Notes under the pieces: generated by a model
What the model saw: only the letters and a program-made list of their open reading frames with translations
Database searches by the model: none
Told to the model about the DNA's origin: nothing
DNA from: CAZIHO01 sp964538875
GTDB taxonomy: Bacteria; Pseudomonadota; Gammaproteobacteria; Chromatiales; Chromatiaceae
Reading direction: 5' to 3'
Assembly (NCBI GenBank): GCA_964538875.1
Contig: CAZIHO010000031.1
Coordinates: 1-29,918, forward strand
Length of the DNA: 29,918 nt
Shown: piece after piece, positions 6,201 through 15,182 of the stretch
How positions within the stretch are numbered: the stretch's first letter is position 1
Layout of the letters: every line of letters begins with the position of its first letter
Made by a program: the position numbers and the translations under genes

Positions 6201-8147
6201 TTATTTGACCGCCCGGTTTGCCACCAGGTCATCGACCACGCTCGGATCCGCCAGGGTCGAGGTATCGCCCAGGGCATCGATCTCGTTGGCCGCCACCTTG
6301 CGCAGAATCCGGCGCATGATCTTGCCGGAACGGGTCTTGGGCAGGCCCGGCGCCCACTGGATGACGTCGATGGTGGCAATGGCGCCGATTTCGCCCCGCA
6401 CCATATTGACCAGTTCCTTGCGCAATTCCTCGCTGGGCTGGGAACCGGCCATCAGGGTCACATAGGCGTAGATGCCCTGGCCCTTGATGTCGTGGGGGAA
6501 GCCGACCACCGCCGCTTCCGCCACCTGGGGATGGAGCACAAGAGCGGATTCGATTTCAGCGGTGCCGAGGCGGTGACCGGACACATTCAGCACGTCGTCG
6601 ATGCGGCCAGTGATCCAGTAATAGCCGTCCTCGTCGCGGCGGGCGCCGTCACCCGTGAAGTAATAGCCCTTGTACTGGGTGAAGTAGGTGTCCACGAAGC
6701 GCTGATGGTCCCCGTACACGGTGCGCATCATGGCCGGCCAGGGCCGGGTGATGACCAGCGCGCCCTCGCAGGGGCCGTCCAGGACCCGGCCGTCCTGGGC
6801 ATCGACGATGGTGGGAACCACGCCGAACATGGGTACCGTGGCGGAACCGGGCTTGAGCTCGGTGGCGCCGGGCAGGGGCGTAATCAGGTGACCGCCGGTT
6901 TCCGTCTGCCACCAGGTGTCCACGATCGGGCAGCGCTCGTCACCCACCACCCGGTAATACCACTCCCAGGCTTCCGGATTGATGGGCTCGCCCACCGTGC
7001 CCAGCAGACGCAGGGATTTGCGGGAGGTTTTCTTGACGGGTTCTTCGCCAGAACGCATTAGGGCGCGAATCGCGGTGGGAGCGGTGTAGAACACCGAGAC
7101 CTGGTGCTTGTCCACCACGCTCCAGAACCGGGAGACGTCCGGATAGTTGGGGATGCCCTCGAACATGAGGCTGACGGCGCCGTTGCACAGGGGGCCATAG
7201 ACGATATAGGTGTGGCCCGTGACCCAGCCCACGTCGGCGGTGCACCAATAGACTTCACCGTCTTGGTAGTCGAAGGTGTACTTGTGGGTCATAGCGGCAA
7301 ACACCAGATAGCCGCCGGTGGTGTGCAGCACGCCCTTGGGCTTGCCCGTGGAGCCCGAGGTGTAGAGGATGAACAGGGGATCTTCCGCGTCCATGGGTTC
7401 CGGGGGGCATTCCGGGGAGGCCAGGGCCATGGCTTCCTCGTACCAAACGTCGCGGCCCGGGGTCCAATCGATGGCGCCGCCAGTGCGCTTGACCACCAGT
7501 ACCGTGGAGACGTTGGGGCATTCCAGCATGGCCTCGTCCACGTTTTTCTTCAGGGGTACCTTACGGCCGCCGCGTAAGCCCTCGTCGGAGGTAATGACGG
7601 TGCGGCAGTCGGAGTCCAGCACCCGGTCCCGCAGGCTATCCGGCGAGAAACCGCCGAATACGATGGAATGGACCGCGCCGATGCGGGCGCAGGCCAGCAT
7701 GGAAATGGCGGCTTCCGGGATCATGGGCAAATAGATGCTGACCCGGTCGCCCTTCTTGACGCCCCGGGACTTGAGCACATTGGCCAGCCGGCTGACTTGC
7801 TCGTGCATTTCCCGGTAGCTGAGCTTGCGATCCTCGGCGGGGTCGTCCCCTTCCCAGATGATGGCGGTTTGATCGCCCCGGGTGGCTAGGTGGCGGTCAA
7901 GGCAGTTGTAGGAAACATTCAACTTGCCGCCTTCAAACCACTTGATGTACAGGTTGTCCGCGTTGAAGCTCCAGTCCTGCACCCGGTCCCACTTCTTGGA
8001 CCAGGTCACAAACTTGTCGGCCTGATCGGCCCAGAAGCCGTCCGGATCTTCCACCGAGCGCCGGTACATAGCCTCGTAATCGGCGACCTTGATATGGGCG
8101 GTGGCCGCGAAGCTAGCCGGAACCGGGTATTTTTTTATATCGGACAT
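6201..8147 (-). CDS. acs: acetyl-CoA synthetase (AMP-forming)
   Basis: 648 residues, almost the same length as E. coli Acs. It converts acetate, ATP and CoA to acetyl-CoA via acetyl-AMP in the cytoplasm. Visible motifs are the adenylation P-loop LYTSGSTGKPKGVLH, DTWWQTETGG for the acetate/AMP pocket, YFTGDGARRDEDGYYWITGR, and the C-terminal PKTRSGKIMRR with catalytic Lys609, the lysine that is reversibly acetylated by Pat-type enzymes in homologues. The start is supported by GAGGAG (complement of 8154-8159) and a typical N-terminus. It is the last gene of a leftward cluster after a DUF294 protein and a DnaQ-like exonuclease, an arrangement known from other gammaproteobacteria. The acetate permease genes often found nearby are absent from the window. 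Transcription ends at the terminator 6146-6121. Confidence 0.97.
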   Translation of the reverse strand: MSDIKKYPVPASFAATAHIKVADYEAMYRRSVEDPDGFWADQADKFVTWSKKWDRVQDWSFNADNLYIKWFEGGKLNVSYNCLDRHLATRGDQTAIIWEGDDPAEDRKLSYREMHEQVSRLANVLKSRGVKKGDRVSIYLPMIPEAAISMLACARIGAVHSIVFGGFSPDSLRDRVLDSDCRTVITSDEGLRGGRKVPLKKNVDEAMLECPNVSTVLVVKRTGGAIDWTPGRDVWYEEAMALASPECPPEPMDAEDPLFILYTSGSTGKPKGVLHTTGGYLVFAAMTHKYTFDYQDGEVYWCTADVGWVTGHTYIVYGPLCNGAVSLMFEGIPNYPDVSRFWSVVDKHQVSVFYTAPTAIRALMRSGEEPVKKTSRKSLRLLGTVGEPINPEAWEWYYRVVGDERCPIVDTWWQTETGGHLITPLPGATELKPGSATVPMFGVVPTIVDAQDGRVLDGPCEGALVITRPWPAMMRTVYGDHQRFVDTYFTQYKGYYFTGDGARRDEDGYYWITGRIDDVLNVSGHRLGTAEIESALVLHPQVAEAAVVGFPHDIKGQGIYAYVTLMAGSQPSEELRKELVNMVRGEIGAIATIDVIQWAPGLPKTRSGKIMRRILRKVAANEIDALGDTSTLADPSVVDDLVANRAVK

Positions 8148-8246
8148 GAGTTGCTCCTCGTTGTGGAAAAAACGGAAAACACCTGATTCGGGCGGAAACC
8201 GACCAACGCCCGGGGGTGTGCGGGATCTGGCTCCCTGGGGGAGGCG

Positions 8247-8936
8247 TCATGGCGCCAAGAATTCTCCCAAGGGTAGGCCCTGACCCCCATCCCGGTAAGC
8301 CGCCTGGGCAAGAAATAATTCGGCGGCGGCGACCGCATCGCTTAACGCGTTGTGGGCGGGATAGCGGGGAAGATTATAGCGCTGGCGCAAGGCATGCAAT
8401 CGCATTGCACTAGGGGTGATGGGTTGATTCTGGCGTTGCAGCCAGCGCATGGCTACCTCTTGGGTATCCACGGTGGGAATTAGAATTTTACTTTGGTAGA
8501 GATTAGCGCATACCGCAGCAATAAAGCGGCCCTCCACCGCTGCATAATGGGCGATCATTACCCGCCCGCGCAGTACCTCCAGCAAATGGGCCATAGCGCT
8601 GCTAATGGCGCCGCCCTGGGCCGCTTGTTCGTCGGTGATTTGATGGATGACGGCGCTGGCCTCCGGGATGGCCCGGCTGGTGCGCACCAGCATGTATTCG
8701 GCGCCGGTCAGATCAATGGAAGTGCCCCGCACCACGACCAGGCCGATACTCAGAATATGATCGTGCTTGGGGTTGAGACCCGTGGTTTCAAAATCCACCG
8801 CCACGTATTCCACCTCCCGGTAATCGGTGCGCCGATTGGGGAAGGGATGGCTCAGGTAATCCCGCACCGGACCTGGCGGTGCCTTGCGTAGCAGCCGGTT
8901 ACGGCGCGCCTCCAGGCCAAATAACCAATCAAACAT
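8247..8936 (-). CDS. DnaQ-like 3'-5' exonuclease (DEDDh family)
   Basis: 229 residues. Exo I is VDFETTGL (Asp48, Glu50); Exo III is HNALSDA (His195, Asp200); these are the metal and general-base residues of DEDDh exonucleases related to the DNA polymerase III epsilon subunit. The Exo II position reads IAHYAAVEGRF, so Glu135 stands where Asp is usual. About 40 residues precede the fold. There is no polymerase-binding tail of the epsilon type, so this is not expected to be the replicative proofreader. It lies 3 bases after the DUF294 gene and 99 bases before acs, on the same strand, so it is probably part of the acetate cluster. What nucleic acid or nucleotide it acts on is unknown. Confidence 0.88.
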   Translation of the reverse strand: MFDWLFGLEARRNRLLRKAPPGPVRDYLSHPFPNRRTDYREVEYVAVDFETTGLNPKHDHILSIGLVVVRGTSIDLTGAEYMLVRTSRAIPEASAVIHQITDEQAAQGGAISSAMAHLLEVLRGRVMIAHYAAVEGRFIAAVCANLYQSKILIPTVDTQEVAMRWLQRQNQPITPSAMRLHALRQRYNLPRYPAHNALSDAVAAAELFLAQAAYRDGGQGLPLGEFLAP

Positions 8937-8939
8937 GGG

Positions 8940-10802
8940 TCAAGCAAACCGGCTGGCTTGGTATTTCTGGCCAATAGCTTCCTGCATGAGGGCGATGAGG
9001 CCGAATGCTTCCTTGAGGTGACTGCGTTCCAGGGGCGACAACTCGTCTGGCGACAGGTAGTTGTCCGGTGGCATACCGGCTTGGATACGCCGGACCTGAT
9101 GCTGAACCCGCAGGGTGGCAATGAATTCATAGGCGTCGATCAAGTCCGCAGCGGCATCCTTGGTCAGGGCATGGGCCTTGGCGGCCATCTCCAGCCGGTA
9201 ACGGGTGTTGACTTCGTCGATGCCCTCGGACAGAGCATAAATGCGGGCCAGATCGGTGATGGGCACGATGCCCTTGACCTTGATATCGAAGGTTTGGTCG
9301 TGGTCGCCGCCTTCGATCAGCACGAAATTGCGGAAAAATCCCAGGGGTGGGCGCACCTTGAGGGCGTTGAACACCAGATAGGCGATGAACACCCGGTTTT
9401 GGGCGCCGTTGGACAGCAGGGGTGGCACCAGGTGGCGCAGCAAGGATTCATCGCCGCCGATGGCGCGCAGGTCGAAGAACACGCAGGCCACCAGTAGGGA
9501 CATGGGTTCCGGCTTGCCGATCCAGTTGGCGAAGTATTGGCGCCATACCCGTTCTGGCTGGCGCCAGCGGGGATTGGTGGCCATGACCTGGCCAGGGCAG
9601 TGACGCAGTCCGCAGGCATTCAGGCCATCGCACACGAACCGGGCCAGGTCGGCGAAGTAGGCGTCGTCCTGGATACGCATCTCGTCGGAAATAATCAGGG
9701 CGTTGTCCTGGTCGGACAGGGCGGTCTGCTCCCGGCGCGCCTGGGAACCGCCGGTTACCCAGCAATAGGGCACCGGCGGTGCCCCCAACTGTTCTTCTGC
9801 CAGTTGCAGCAACCGTTTGGTGAGGGCATCGTTGATGGCCGCCACGGTTTGGCCCACCTGGTCGGCGGTGGCGCCGTTGGCCACTAGATGGACCTGGAGT
9901 TCGCCGATCCGGCTGGTGATTTGAGCCAGGCTGTCGATGTCCCGGGCCTTGAAGATGTCCCCGACCAGATACACGGCATTGGCGCTTTGGTGCCGCACCA
10001 TATCGGTGGTGGACAACATGCCGATGACCCGGTCCCCGTCCACCACCGGCAGATGGTGGACGTTGAGGCGGGTCATGGCGATCAGGGCTTGGAAGCCCGG
10101 CGTTTGGTTGTCCAGCAGATGCAGACCCTCGGTCATGATGTCCTGGATCGGCCGGTCATAGGGCAGGCCCACTGCCAGCACCCGGCTGCGGAGGTCCCGC
10201 AGGGTCACTAGGCCGAGCAGTTTTTCGCCTTCCATGATGAGCAGGGAGGAGACCCGGTGCTCGCTCATGATCTGGGCGGCCCGCTGGATGCTGGTGTCCG
10301 GCGGGGCGCTCACTACCTCGTGGCGCACCATGTCGCCCACGATCATGGTCATGAGATTGGAGCCCGCCGAGGGCAGGGTTTGCAGGGCGGTCAGGGCCTT
10401 GCGCATGCGGTCGCTGACGGAATGATCGAAATGTTCCCGGAAGTCCGCGTACAGCGCCTTGAGTTCCTTGACCCGGTCGCAGGGCAACAGGTAGCAGAGG
10501 GTGTCCTCGGCGGTGGTGCCGACAAAGCTGGCCTCGATGGCGTCCGCTTGACAGGGGGAGGTACACATGTCGCCCTCACCCAGTTTGCTCATCAGGTCGC
10601 CGGTGTGATTGCGCAACTCCACCGCGCCGCGCCGGATCAGATATAGGCAGGCGGCCTCCTTGGCCGGCGGGAAACGGGTACCGTGGCGGAAATAGCGGAT
10701 CGACAGTTGTTTGGGCAACCGGTCCAGCACTTCGTCCGGCAGGTGGTGAAACGGCGGATGACTGGCCAGAAAATCCCGGATCTCGATGAGTTCGATTTCC
10801 AT
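8940..10802 (-). CDS. cNMP-binding / CBS-pair / DUF294 nucleotidyltransferase-like regulator
   Basis: 620 residues in four parts. Residues 1-130 resemble a cyclic-nucleotide-binding domain (RHGTRFPPAKEAACLYLIRRG); residues 153-275 are two CBS motifs of the adenine-nucleotide sensing type (HRVSSLLIMEGEKLLGLVT ... HHLPVVDGDRVIGMLSTTD); around 345-370 the nucleotidyltransferase-like core reads GGSQARREQT..SDQDNA (Asp364, Asp366), like the GlnD/DUF294 family; the C-terminal third is the DUF294 helical substrate-binding-like part. The protein is cytoplasmic and probably senses nucleotides and modifies or regulates a partner. By its place ahead of an exonuclease and acs, the target is likely to be acetate uptake or activation, but this is inference. 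The next gene starts 3 bases after its stop. Confidence 0.9.
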   Translation of the reverse strand: MEIELIEIRDFLASHPPFHHLPDEVLDRLPKQLSIRYFRHGTRFPPAKEAACLYLIRRGAVELRNHTGDLMSKLGEGDMCTSPCQADAIEASFVGTTAEDTLCYLLPCDRVKELKALYADFREHFDHSVSDRMRKALTALQTLPSAGSNLMTMIVGDMVRHEVVSAPPDTSIQRAAQIMSEHRVSSLLIMEGEKLLGLVTLRDLRSRVLAVGLPYDRPIQDIMTEGLHLLDNQTPGFQALIAMTRLNVHHLPVVDGDRVIGMLSTTDMVRHQSANAVYLVGDIFKARDIDSLAQITSRIGELQVHLVANGATADQVGQTVAAINDALTKRLLQLAEEQLGAPPVPYCWVTGGSQARREQTALSDQDNALIISDEMRIQDDAYFADLARFVCDGLNACGLRHCPGQVMATNPRWRQPERVWRQYFANWIGKPEPMSLLVACVFFDLRAIGGDESLLRHLVPPLLSNGAQNRVFIAYLVFNALKVRPPLGFFRNFVLIEGGDHDQTFDIKVKGIVPITDLARIYALSEGIDEVNTRYRLEMAAKAHALTKDAAADLIDAYEFIATLRVQHQVRRIQAGMPPDNYLSPDELSPLERSHLKEAFGLIALMQEAIGQKYQASRFA

Positions 10803-11252
10803 ATTAGCGGGGCCCGGTTAGCGCGGCGGGTGGACAAGGACGCGGAGATACCCGGAGGTCAGGGCCGCAGTGAGATAATAAATACCATTGAAAAACATTC
10901 ATCCAGTTTGCGTCTCGAACCCGTAACTTTGCCATGCCGGCGGGTTGGTGATGGGCCCGATGGTAATGCGGGGCCGGGCCCGCTGCACCCTTTTTGTCCG
11001 CCGCCGACTACCCTACTGGACCCGTCGTTGAAAAAGCCGGGTCCAACCGCATAAAAAGGGGCCATGGATCAGGCGGCTGGTTTGGCACCTGCCGGGAGCC
11101 TGGAATAGGAGCTAGCGTCTTTGGTGTTGCAACCCTTGCAGCCACCAGGGTCCTTTGCGGCGCGGTGATTTTTTACCGGCCGGTTTGCCCTGTACGGGGC
11201 TGGCGCGCCTCGCTATGCTTGGGTTGTCGGTGCCGAGGGGAGTAGTCGCTCG
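10803..11252. other. divergent intergenic region between DUF294 cluster and rnf operon
   Basis: No gene is supported. An inverted repeat with 7-bp arms lies at 11017-11023 / 11039-11045. A possible leftward -10 (TATTAT in the AT-rich patch 10873-10885) and a possible rightward -10 (TATGCT 11214-11219) are seen, but neither has a good -35, so promoters of both operons remain undefined. Confidence 0.5.
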
Positions 11253-11834
11253 ATGAAAGAATATGCCCTGATCCTGATCGGCACCCTGTTGGTCAATAAT
11301 TTTGTACTGGCCAAATTCCTGGGTCTTTGTCCCTTCATGGGCGTGTCCCGAAAGCTGGAAACCGCCGCCGGCATGGGCTACGCCACCACCTTCGTGCTCA
11401 CCCTGGCGTCCCTGTGCGCCTATCTGGTCAACGAATATCTGCTGGTGCCCCTGGGCATTGAGTTTTTGCGCACCATTGGCTTCGTGCTGGTCATCGCGGT
11501 GGTGGTTCAGTTCACGGAAATGGCGATGCATAAGACCAGCCCGGTGCTGTACCAGACCCTGGGGATCTATCTCCCCCTGATTACCACCAACTGCGCGGTG
11601 TTGGGCGCGGCGCTGCTCAACGTCCAGGAACATCGAGGACTGATGGAATCGGTCCTATACGGATTCGGCGCGGCGGCCGGCTTTTCGCTAGTGCTGGTGC
11701 TATTTGCTGCGGTGCGGGAGCGGGTCGCCAGTTCCGACGTGCCGGAGCCGTTCCAGGGCAACCCCATCGCCCTGGTCACCGCTGGCTTGATGTCCTTGGC
11801 ATTCATGGGATTTGCCGGACTGGTTCCCGCTTGA
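11253..11834 (+). CDS. rnfA: Rnf complex membrane subunit RnfA
   Basis: 193 residues, the standard length. The protein opens with MKEYALILIGTLLVNNFVLA and contains LGLCPFMGVSRK and LITTNCAVLGAAL, which are hallmark RnfA/NqrE sequences. It has six predicted membrane helices. In the known Rnf and Nqr complexes RnfA and RnfE form an inverted pair that coordinates an intramembrane [2Fe-2S] cluster through cysteines in these two motifs (Cys26 in GLCPF; the Cys of TNCAV). The complex couples electron transfer between ferredoxin and NAD to Na+ or H+ movement. The start has GAGGGGAG (11235-11242) 10 bases upstream. It is the first gene of the six-gene operon; its TGA overlaps a TTG start possible for rnfB. 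Confidence 0.96.
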   Translation: MKEYALILIGTLLVNNFVLAKFLGLCPFMGVSRKLETAAGMGYATTFVLTLASLCAYLVNEYLLVPLGIEFLRTIGFVLVIAVVVQFTEMAMHKTSPVLYQTLGIYLPLITTNCAVLGAALLNVQEHRGLMESVLYGFGAAAGFSLVLVLFAAVRERVASSDVPEPFQGNPIALVTAGLMSLAFMGFAGLVPA

Positions 11835-11842
11835 GGCTGACC

Positions 11843-12409
11843 ATGTTGATCCTGACCGCGATCATTGCCCTAGGGGTCCTGGCAACCCTGTTCGGGCTCC
11901 TGCTGGGTTATGCCAATCAACGCTTTCACGTGGAGGGGGACCCCCTGGCCGACCAGGTGGAGCAACAGTTGCCCCAGACCCAGTGCGGGCAATGCGGCTA
12001 CCCAGGCTGCCGGCCCTACGCGGAAGCCGTCGCGGCGGGGAGCGCGGAGATCAATCTCTGCGCGCCGGGCGGTTCCACTACCCTGGTGGCGCTGGCGGAT
12101 CTGCTGGGTCGCCAGGCGACGCCGCCGGAAGGAGTCCAGGACAAGCCCAAGGCGGTGGCCTGGATCGACGAGCAGTCCTGCATCGGCTGCACCCTCTGCC
12201 TGCAAGCCTGTCCGGTGGACGCCATTCTGGGCGCCGCCAAGCAATTGCATACCGTCATCAGCGCTCAGTGCACCGGCTGCGAACTCTGCTTGGAACCCTG
12301 CCCGGTGGATTGCATCCAGATGCGGCCCATCGGCGTTGGTCTGGATTCCTGGAAGTGGCCGTTCCCCAGTGGCACGTCCCCGGCCATCGCCCGGTCCGCC
12401 GCAGCCTAG
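11843..12409 (+). CDS. rnfB: Rnf complex ferredoxin subunit RnfB
   Basis: 188 residues. An N-terminal membrane helix (about 1-22) is followed by the RnfB Fe-S domain QCGQCGYPGC...LC (Cys48, 51, 56, 73) and two [4Fe-4S] ferredoxin motifs CIGCTLCLQACP (Cys113, 116, 119, 123) and CTGCELCLEPCP (Cys143, 146, 149, 153). RnfB is thought to be the entry point that exchanges electrons with soluble ferredoxin at the cytoplasmic side. ATG 11843 matches the usual N-terminus of the family; a TTG at 11831 that overlaps the rnfA stop would add four residues. It lies 8 bases after rnfA. Confidence 0.96.
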   Translation: MLILTAIIALGVLATLFGLLLGYANQRFHVEGDPLADQVEQQLPQTQCGQCGYPGCRPYAEAVAAGSAEINLCAPGGSTTLVALADLLGRQATPPEGVQDKPKAVAWIDEQSCIGCTLCLQACPVDAILGAAKQLHTVISAQCTGCELCLEPCPVDCIQMRPIGVGLDSWKWPFPSGTSPAIARSAAA

Positions 12410-12422
12410 GAGCAAGATCCTC

Positions 12423-14129
12423 ATGTATGTCCAGCAACCGGGCGGCGAACAGCGCAGACTTTGGCAGTTCCAGGGCGGCCTGCATCTGCCGGATCACAAG
12501 GCAGAGTCCACCGGACTACCTATCGCCAAGGCGACCCTGCCACCCCGGTTACTGCTGCCCCTGCGCCAGCACATGGGTGCTGCTGCCCGGCCCCTGGTGG
12601 AAGCGGGGGATCTGGTGCTCAAGGGCCAACGGATCGCGGAGCCCCAGGGCGCCCTGAGCGCCGGCCTGCACGCGCCCACCTCTGGGCGGGTGCTGGGCGT
12701 GCAGGATGTCCCGGCGCCCCATCCGTCCGGGCTGGCCAGTACCTGCCTGGTCATCGAGCCGGATGGCCGCGACGCCTGGGCGGCGTTGCCGGAGCCCTGG
12801 CCCGATTACGCCACCCGCAGCCCCGAGGAACTGCGGGAGCGGATTCGCTGGGCCGGCGTGGTGGGTCTGGGCGGCGCTCTGTTTCCTACCAGTCTCAAGC
12901 TGGCTCCGGGCGCCGAGCGGCTCATCCATACCCTGGTCGTCAACGGCGCCGAGTGCGAGCCCTACATCAGTTGTGACGATCTGCTGATGCGGGAGCAGCC
13001 GGAGCGGATCATCGCGGGCATCCGGATCTTGCTGCACATCCTGGGCGCCGGCCGCTGCCTGGTGGCCATCGAAGATAATAAGCCCCAAGCCATCGAGGCA
13101 CTCTATCGCCACAGTCAAGCCTTGGCGGTGCCGGGCCTGGAAATCGTCCGTATCCCCACCCTGTACCCCAGCGGCGGTGAACGGCAACTCATCAAGGTGT
13201 TGACTGGCCAGGAAGTGCCGAGCGGGGGCTATCCCGCCGATCTGGGGATCCTCTGCCAGAACGTGGCGACGGTGGCGGCGGTAGCGGACGCGGTGCTGGA
13301 GGGGCGGCCCCTCATTTCCCGCATCCTGACCCTGACCGGCGCCGGCGTTGCCCAGCCCCGCAACCTGGAAGTGCTGATGGGCACCCCGGTCGCCCACCTG
13401 ATCGAGCAAGCCGGTGGTTACACGCCCCGCGCCGCCCGGCTGCTGTTGGGCGGACCCATGATGGGCGTGGCCCTGGCTAGTGACCAGGTGCCGGTGACCA
13501 AGGCTGCCAATTGCCTGCTGGTGGCCAGTACCGGGGAAGCCCCGGAACCAGGTCCGCCCCTGCCCTGTATTCGCTGCGGCGCCTGCGCCCGGGCTTGTCC
13601 CGCCAACCTGTTGCCCCAGCAACTGTACTGGTATGCCCGCGCCAAGGACATGAAGAAGGTCCGGGAATACCACCTGTTCGACTGCATCGAATGCGGTTGC
13701 TGCTCCACCGTGTGCCCGTCCCAGATTCCCCTGGTGCAGTATTACCGGTTCGCCAAGACCGAAATTCGCGCCCAGGACCGGGAGCGGGACGCGGCCCAGC
13801 AAGCCAAGCGGCGCCATGCGGCGCGGGAGGCGCGGCTGGAGCGACAGGAGGCGGAGCGGGAGGCGCGCCTCCGCAAGACCCGGGAAGACCTGGAACAGCG
13901 GGCCCTGGCCGCCGATCCCCAGGCGGACCCCAAGAAGGCCGCCATCGAGGCGGCCCGCCAGCGTGTCGAGGCCAAGAAGCGGGCCATGGCGGAGGCAGGT
14001 GCGCGGCCTGCCAACCTGGATCACCTGACGCCGGAGCAACAGCGCCAGAAGGACGCGGCGGACCGGCGTCGCCAGGCGGCCGGGATACACGCACCGGCGG
14101 TGGAACGGGAACATCGGGAGCAACCCTAG
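12423..14129 (+). CDS. rnfC: Rnf complex subunit RnfC
   Basis: 568 residues from ATG 12423, which has AGGAG at 12408-12412 overlapping the rnfB stop. The open frame runs further upstream, but that part is a shadow of rnfB. After a barrel-sandwich N-terminal domain comes the FMN/NADH-binding region (RWAGVVGLGGALFPTSLKL, LVVNGAECEPYISCDD, LYPSGGERQLIKVLTG), like the NuoF fold, then two [4Fe-4S] motifs CIRCGACARACP (Cys382-392) and CIECGCCSTVCP (Cys421-431). RnfC is the cytoplasmic NAD(H)-reacting subunit. Residues from about 450 to the end form a highly charged Ala/Arg/Glu-rich helix or coiled coil; such tails of variable length are typical of gammaproteobacterial RnfC, and this one is of moderate length. 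Confidence 0.96.
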   Translation: MYVQQPGGEQRRLWQFQGGLHLPDHKAESTGLPIAKATLPPRLLLPLRQHMGAAARPLVEAGDLVLKGQRIAEPQGALSAGLHAPTSGRVLGVQDVPAPHPSGLASTCLVIEPDGRDAWAALPEPWPDYATRSPEELRERIRWAGVVGLGGALFPTSLKLAPGAERLIHTLVVNGAECEPYISCDDLLMREQPERIIAGIRILLHILGAGRCLVAIEDNKPQAIEALYRHSQALAVPGLEIVRIPTLYPSGGERQLIKVLTGQEVPSGGYPADLGILCQNVATVAAVADAVLEGRPLISRILTLTGAGVAQPRNLEVLMGTPVAHLIEQAGGYTPRAARLLLGGPMMGVALASDQVPVTKAANCLLVASTGEAPEPGPPLPCIRCGACARACPANLLPQQLYWYARAKDMKKVREYHLFDCIECGCCSTVCPSQIPLVQYYRFAKTEIRAQDRERDAAQQAKRRHAAREARLERQEAEREARLRKTREDLEQRALAADPQADPKKAAIEAARQRVEAKKRAMAEAGARPANLDHLTPEQQRQKDAADRRRQAAGIHAPAVEREHREQP

Positions 14130-14132
14130 ATC

Positions 14133-15182
14133 ATGCTGTTTCCCACCCTCGTCTCGCCCCATGTGGCGCGGCCCAACCGGGTCGACCGGGTCATGCTCCA
14201 AGTGCTATTGGCGCTCATCCCCGGCGCCCTGGCCACGATCTATTTCTTTGGCTGGGGTGTGCTCATCAACCTGGTGCTGGCGTCTCTGGCCGCCCTGGGT
14301 GCGGAAGCCCTGGTGTTGCGGCTGCGTGGTCGGCCGGTGGTGCCGGTGTTGATGGACCTGAGCGCCCTGGTCACCGCCGTGCTGCTGGCCCTGGCGTTAC
14401 CGCCCGCCCTGCCCGGATGGCTTACGGTGCTGGGGACCCTGTTCGCCATCCTGATCGCCAAGCAGTTGTACGGCGGCATCGGCTACAACCCCTTCAATCC
14501 AGCCATGGCCGGCTATGTGTTCCTGCTGGTGTCCTACCCGGTGCAAATGACCAGTTGGCTAGCGCCGGTGATGCTCGCCAGCCATCCTCTGGGGCTGTGG
14601 GACAGTCTGATGTTGAATTTGACCGGTACCCTGCCGCCGGGACTGGCCCTGGACGCCCTCACCTCCGCCACACCCCTGGATAGCCTGCGGGTGGGGTTGA
14701 GCCTCAACAAAATGATCCAGGAGATTCGCCTCAGCCCCCTGTGGGGCGATTTTGGGGGCCGGGGTTGGGAATGGGTGGCCAATTGGTATTTCCTGGGTGG
14801 CCTATGGCTGCTCCATAAGCGGGTCATCACCTGGCATATCCCGGTGTCCATGCTAGGCACCCTGATTCTGCTCGCCGGGATTTTTTACGCACTGGATCCC
14901 AACACCCATCCCTTCCCGGCCTTTCATGTGTTCAGCGGCGGCGCCATGCTGGGCGCCTTTTTCATCGCCACCGATCCGGTCACCGCCTGCGCTACCCAAC
15001 GGGGCCAACTGATCTTCGGTGCCGCCATCGGCCTGCTGGTGTTCGTCATCCGGAGCTGGGGTGGTTATCCGGACGCGGTGGCGTTCGCTGTGCTGCTGAT
15101 GAACCTGGCCGCGCCCACCCTGGATTACTACACCCAACCCCGGGTGTTTGGCGCCCCCACCGGGAGGAAAACCCGTGACTGA
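14133..15182 (+). CDS. rnfD: Rnf complex membrane flavoprotein subunit RnfD
   Basis: 349 residues with about nine to ten membrane helices. The family sequences PNRVDRVMLQVLLALIPG and QLYGGIGYNPFNPAMAGY are clear. The covalent FMN site is read as LTSATPLD with Thr180 as the probable phosphoester attachment residue. Together with RnfG it carries electrons through the membrane part of the complex. The start is 3 bases after the rnfC stop, with GGGAG (14116-14120) 12 bases upstream, a longer spacing than ideal. The 3' end overlaps rnfG by 8 bases. Confidence 0.95.
   Translation: MLFPTLVSPHVARPNRVDRVMLQVLLALIPGALATIYFFGWGVLINLVLASLAALGAEALVLRLRGRPVVPVLMDLSALVTAVLLALALPPALPGWLTVLGTLFAILIAKQLYGGIGYNPFNPAMAGYVFLLVSYPVQMTSWLAPVMLASHPLGLWDSLMLNLTGTLPPGLALDALTSATPLDSLRVGLSLNKMIQEIRLSPLWGDFGGRGWEWVANWYFLGGLWLLHKRVITWHIPVSMLGTLILLAGIFYALDPNTHPFPAFHVFSGGAMLGAFFIATDPVTACATQRGQLIFGAAIGLLVFVIRSWGGYPDAVAFAVLLMNLAAPTLDYYTQPRVFGAPTGRKTRD

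Noticed and set aside
11017..11045. Inverted repeat before rnf as an intrinsic terminator
   Set aside because: The loop is 15 bases, no T tract follows on either strand, and neither flanking gene ends here (both start away from it).
11910..12422. N-terminal extension of rnfC
   Set aside because: The frame is open upstream only because it overlaps rnfB out of frame; AGGAG at 12408-12412 and the family start favour ATG 12423.
12549..14201. 550-codon leftward open frame across rnfC
   Set aside because: Antisense shadow of rnfC, whose Fe-S motifs and operon position are certain; the translation is Gly/His/Gln-rich without domain features.
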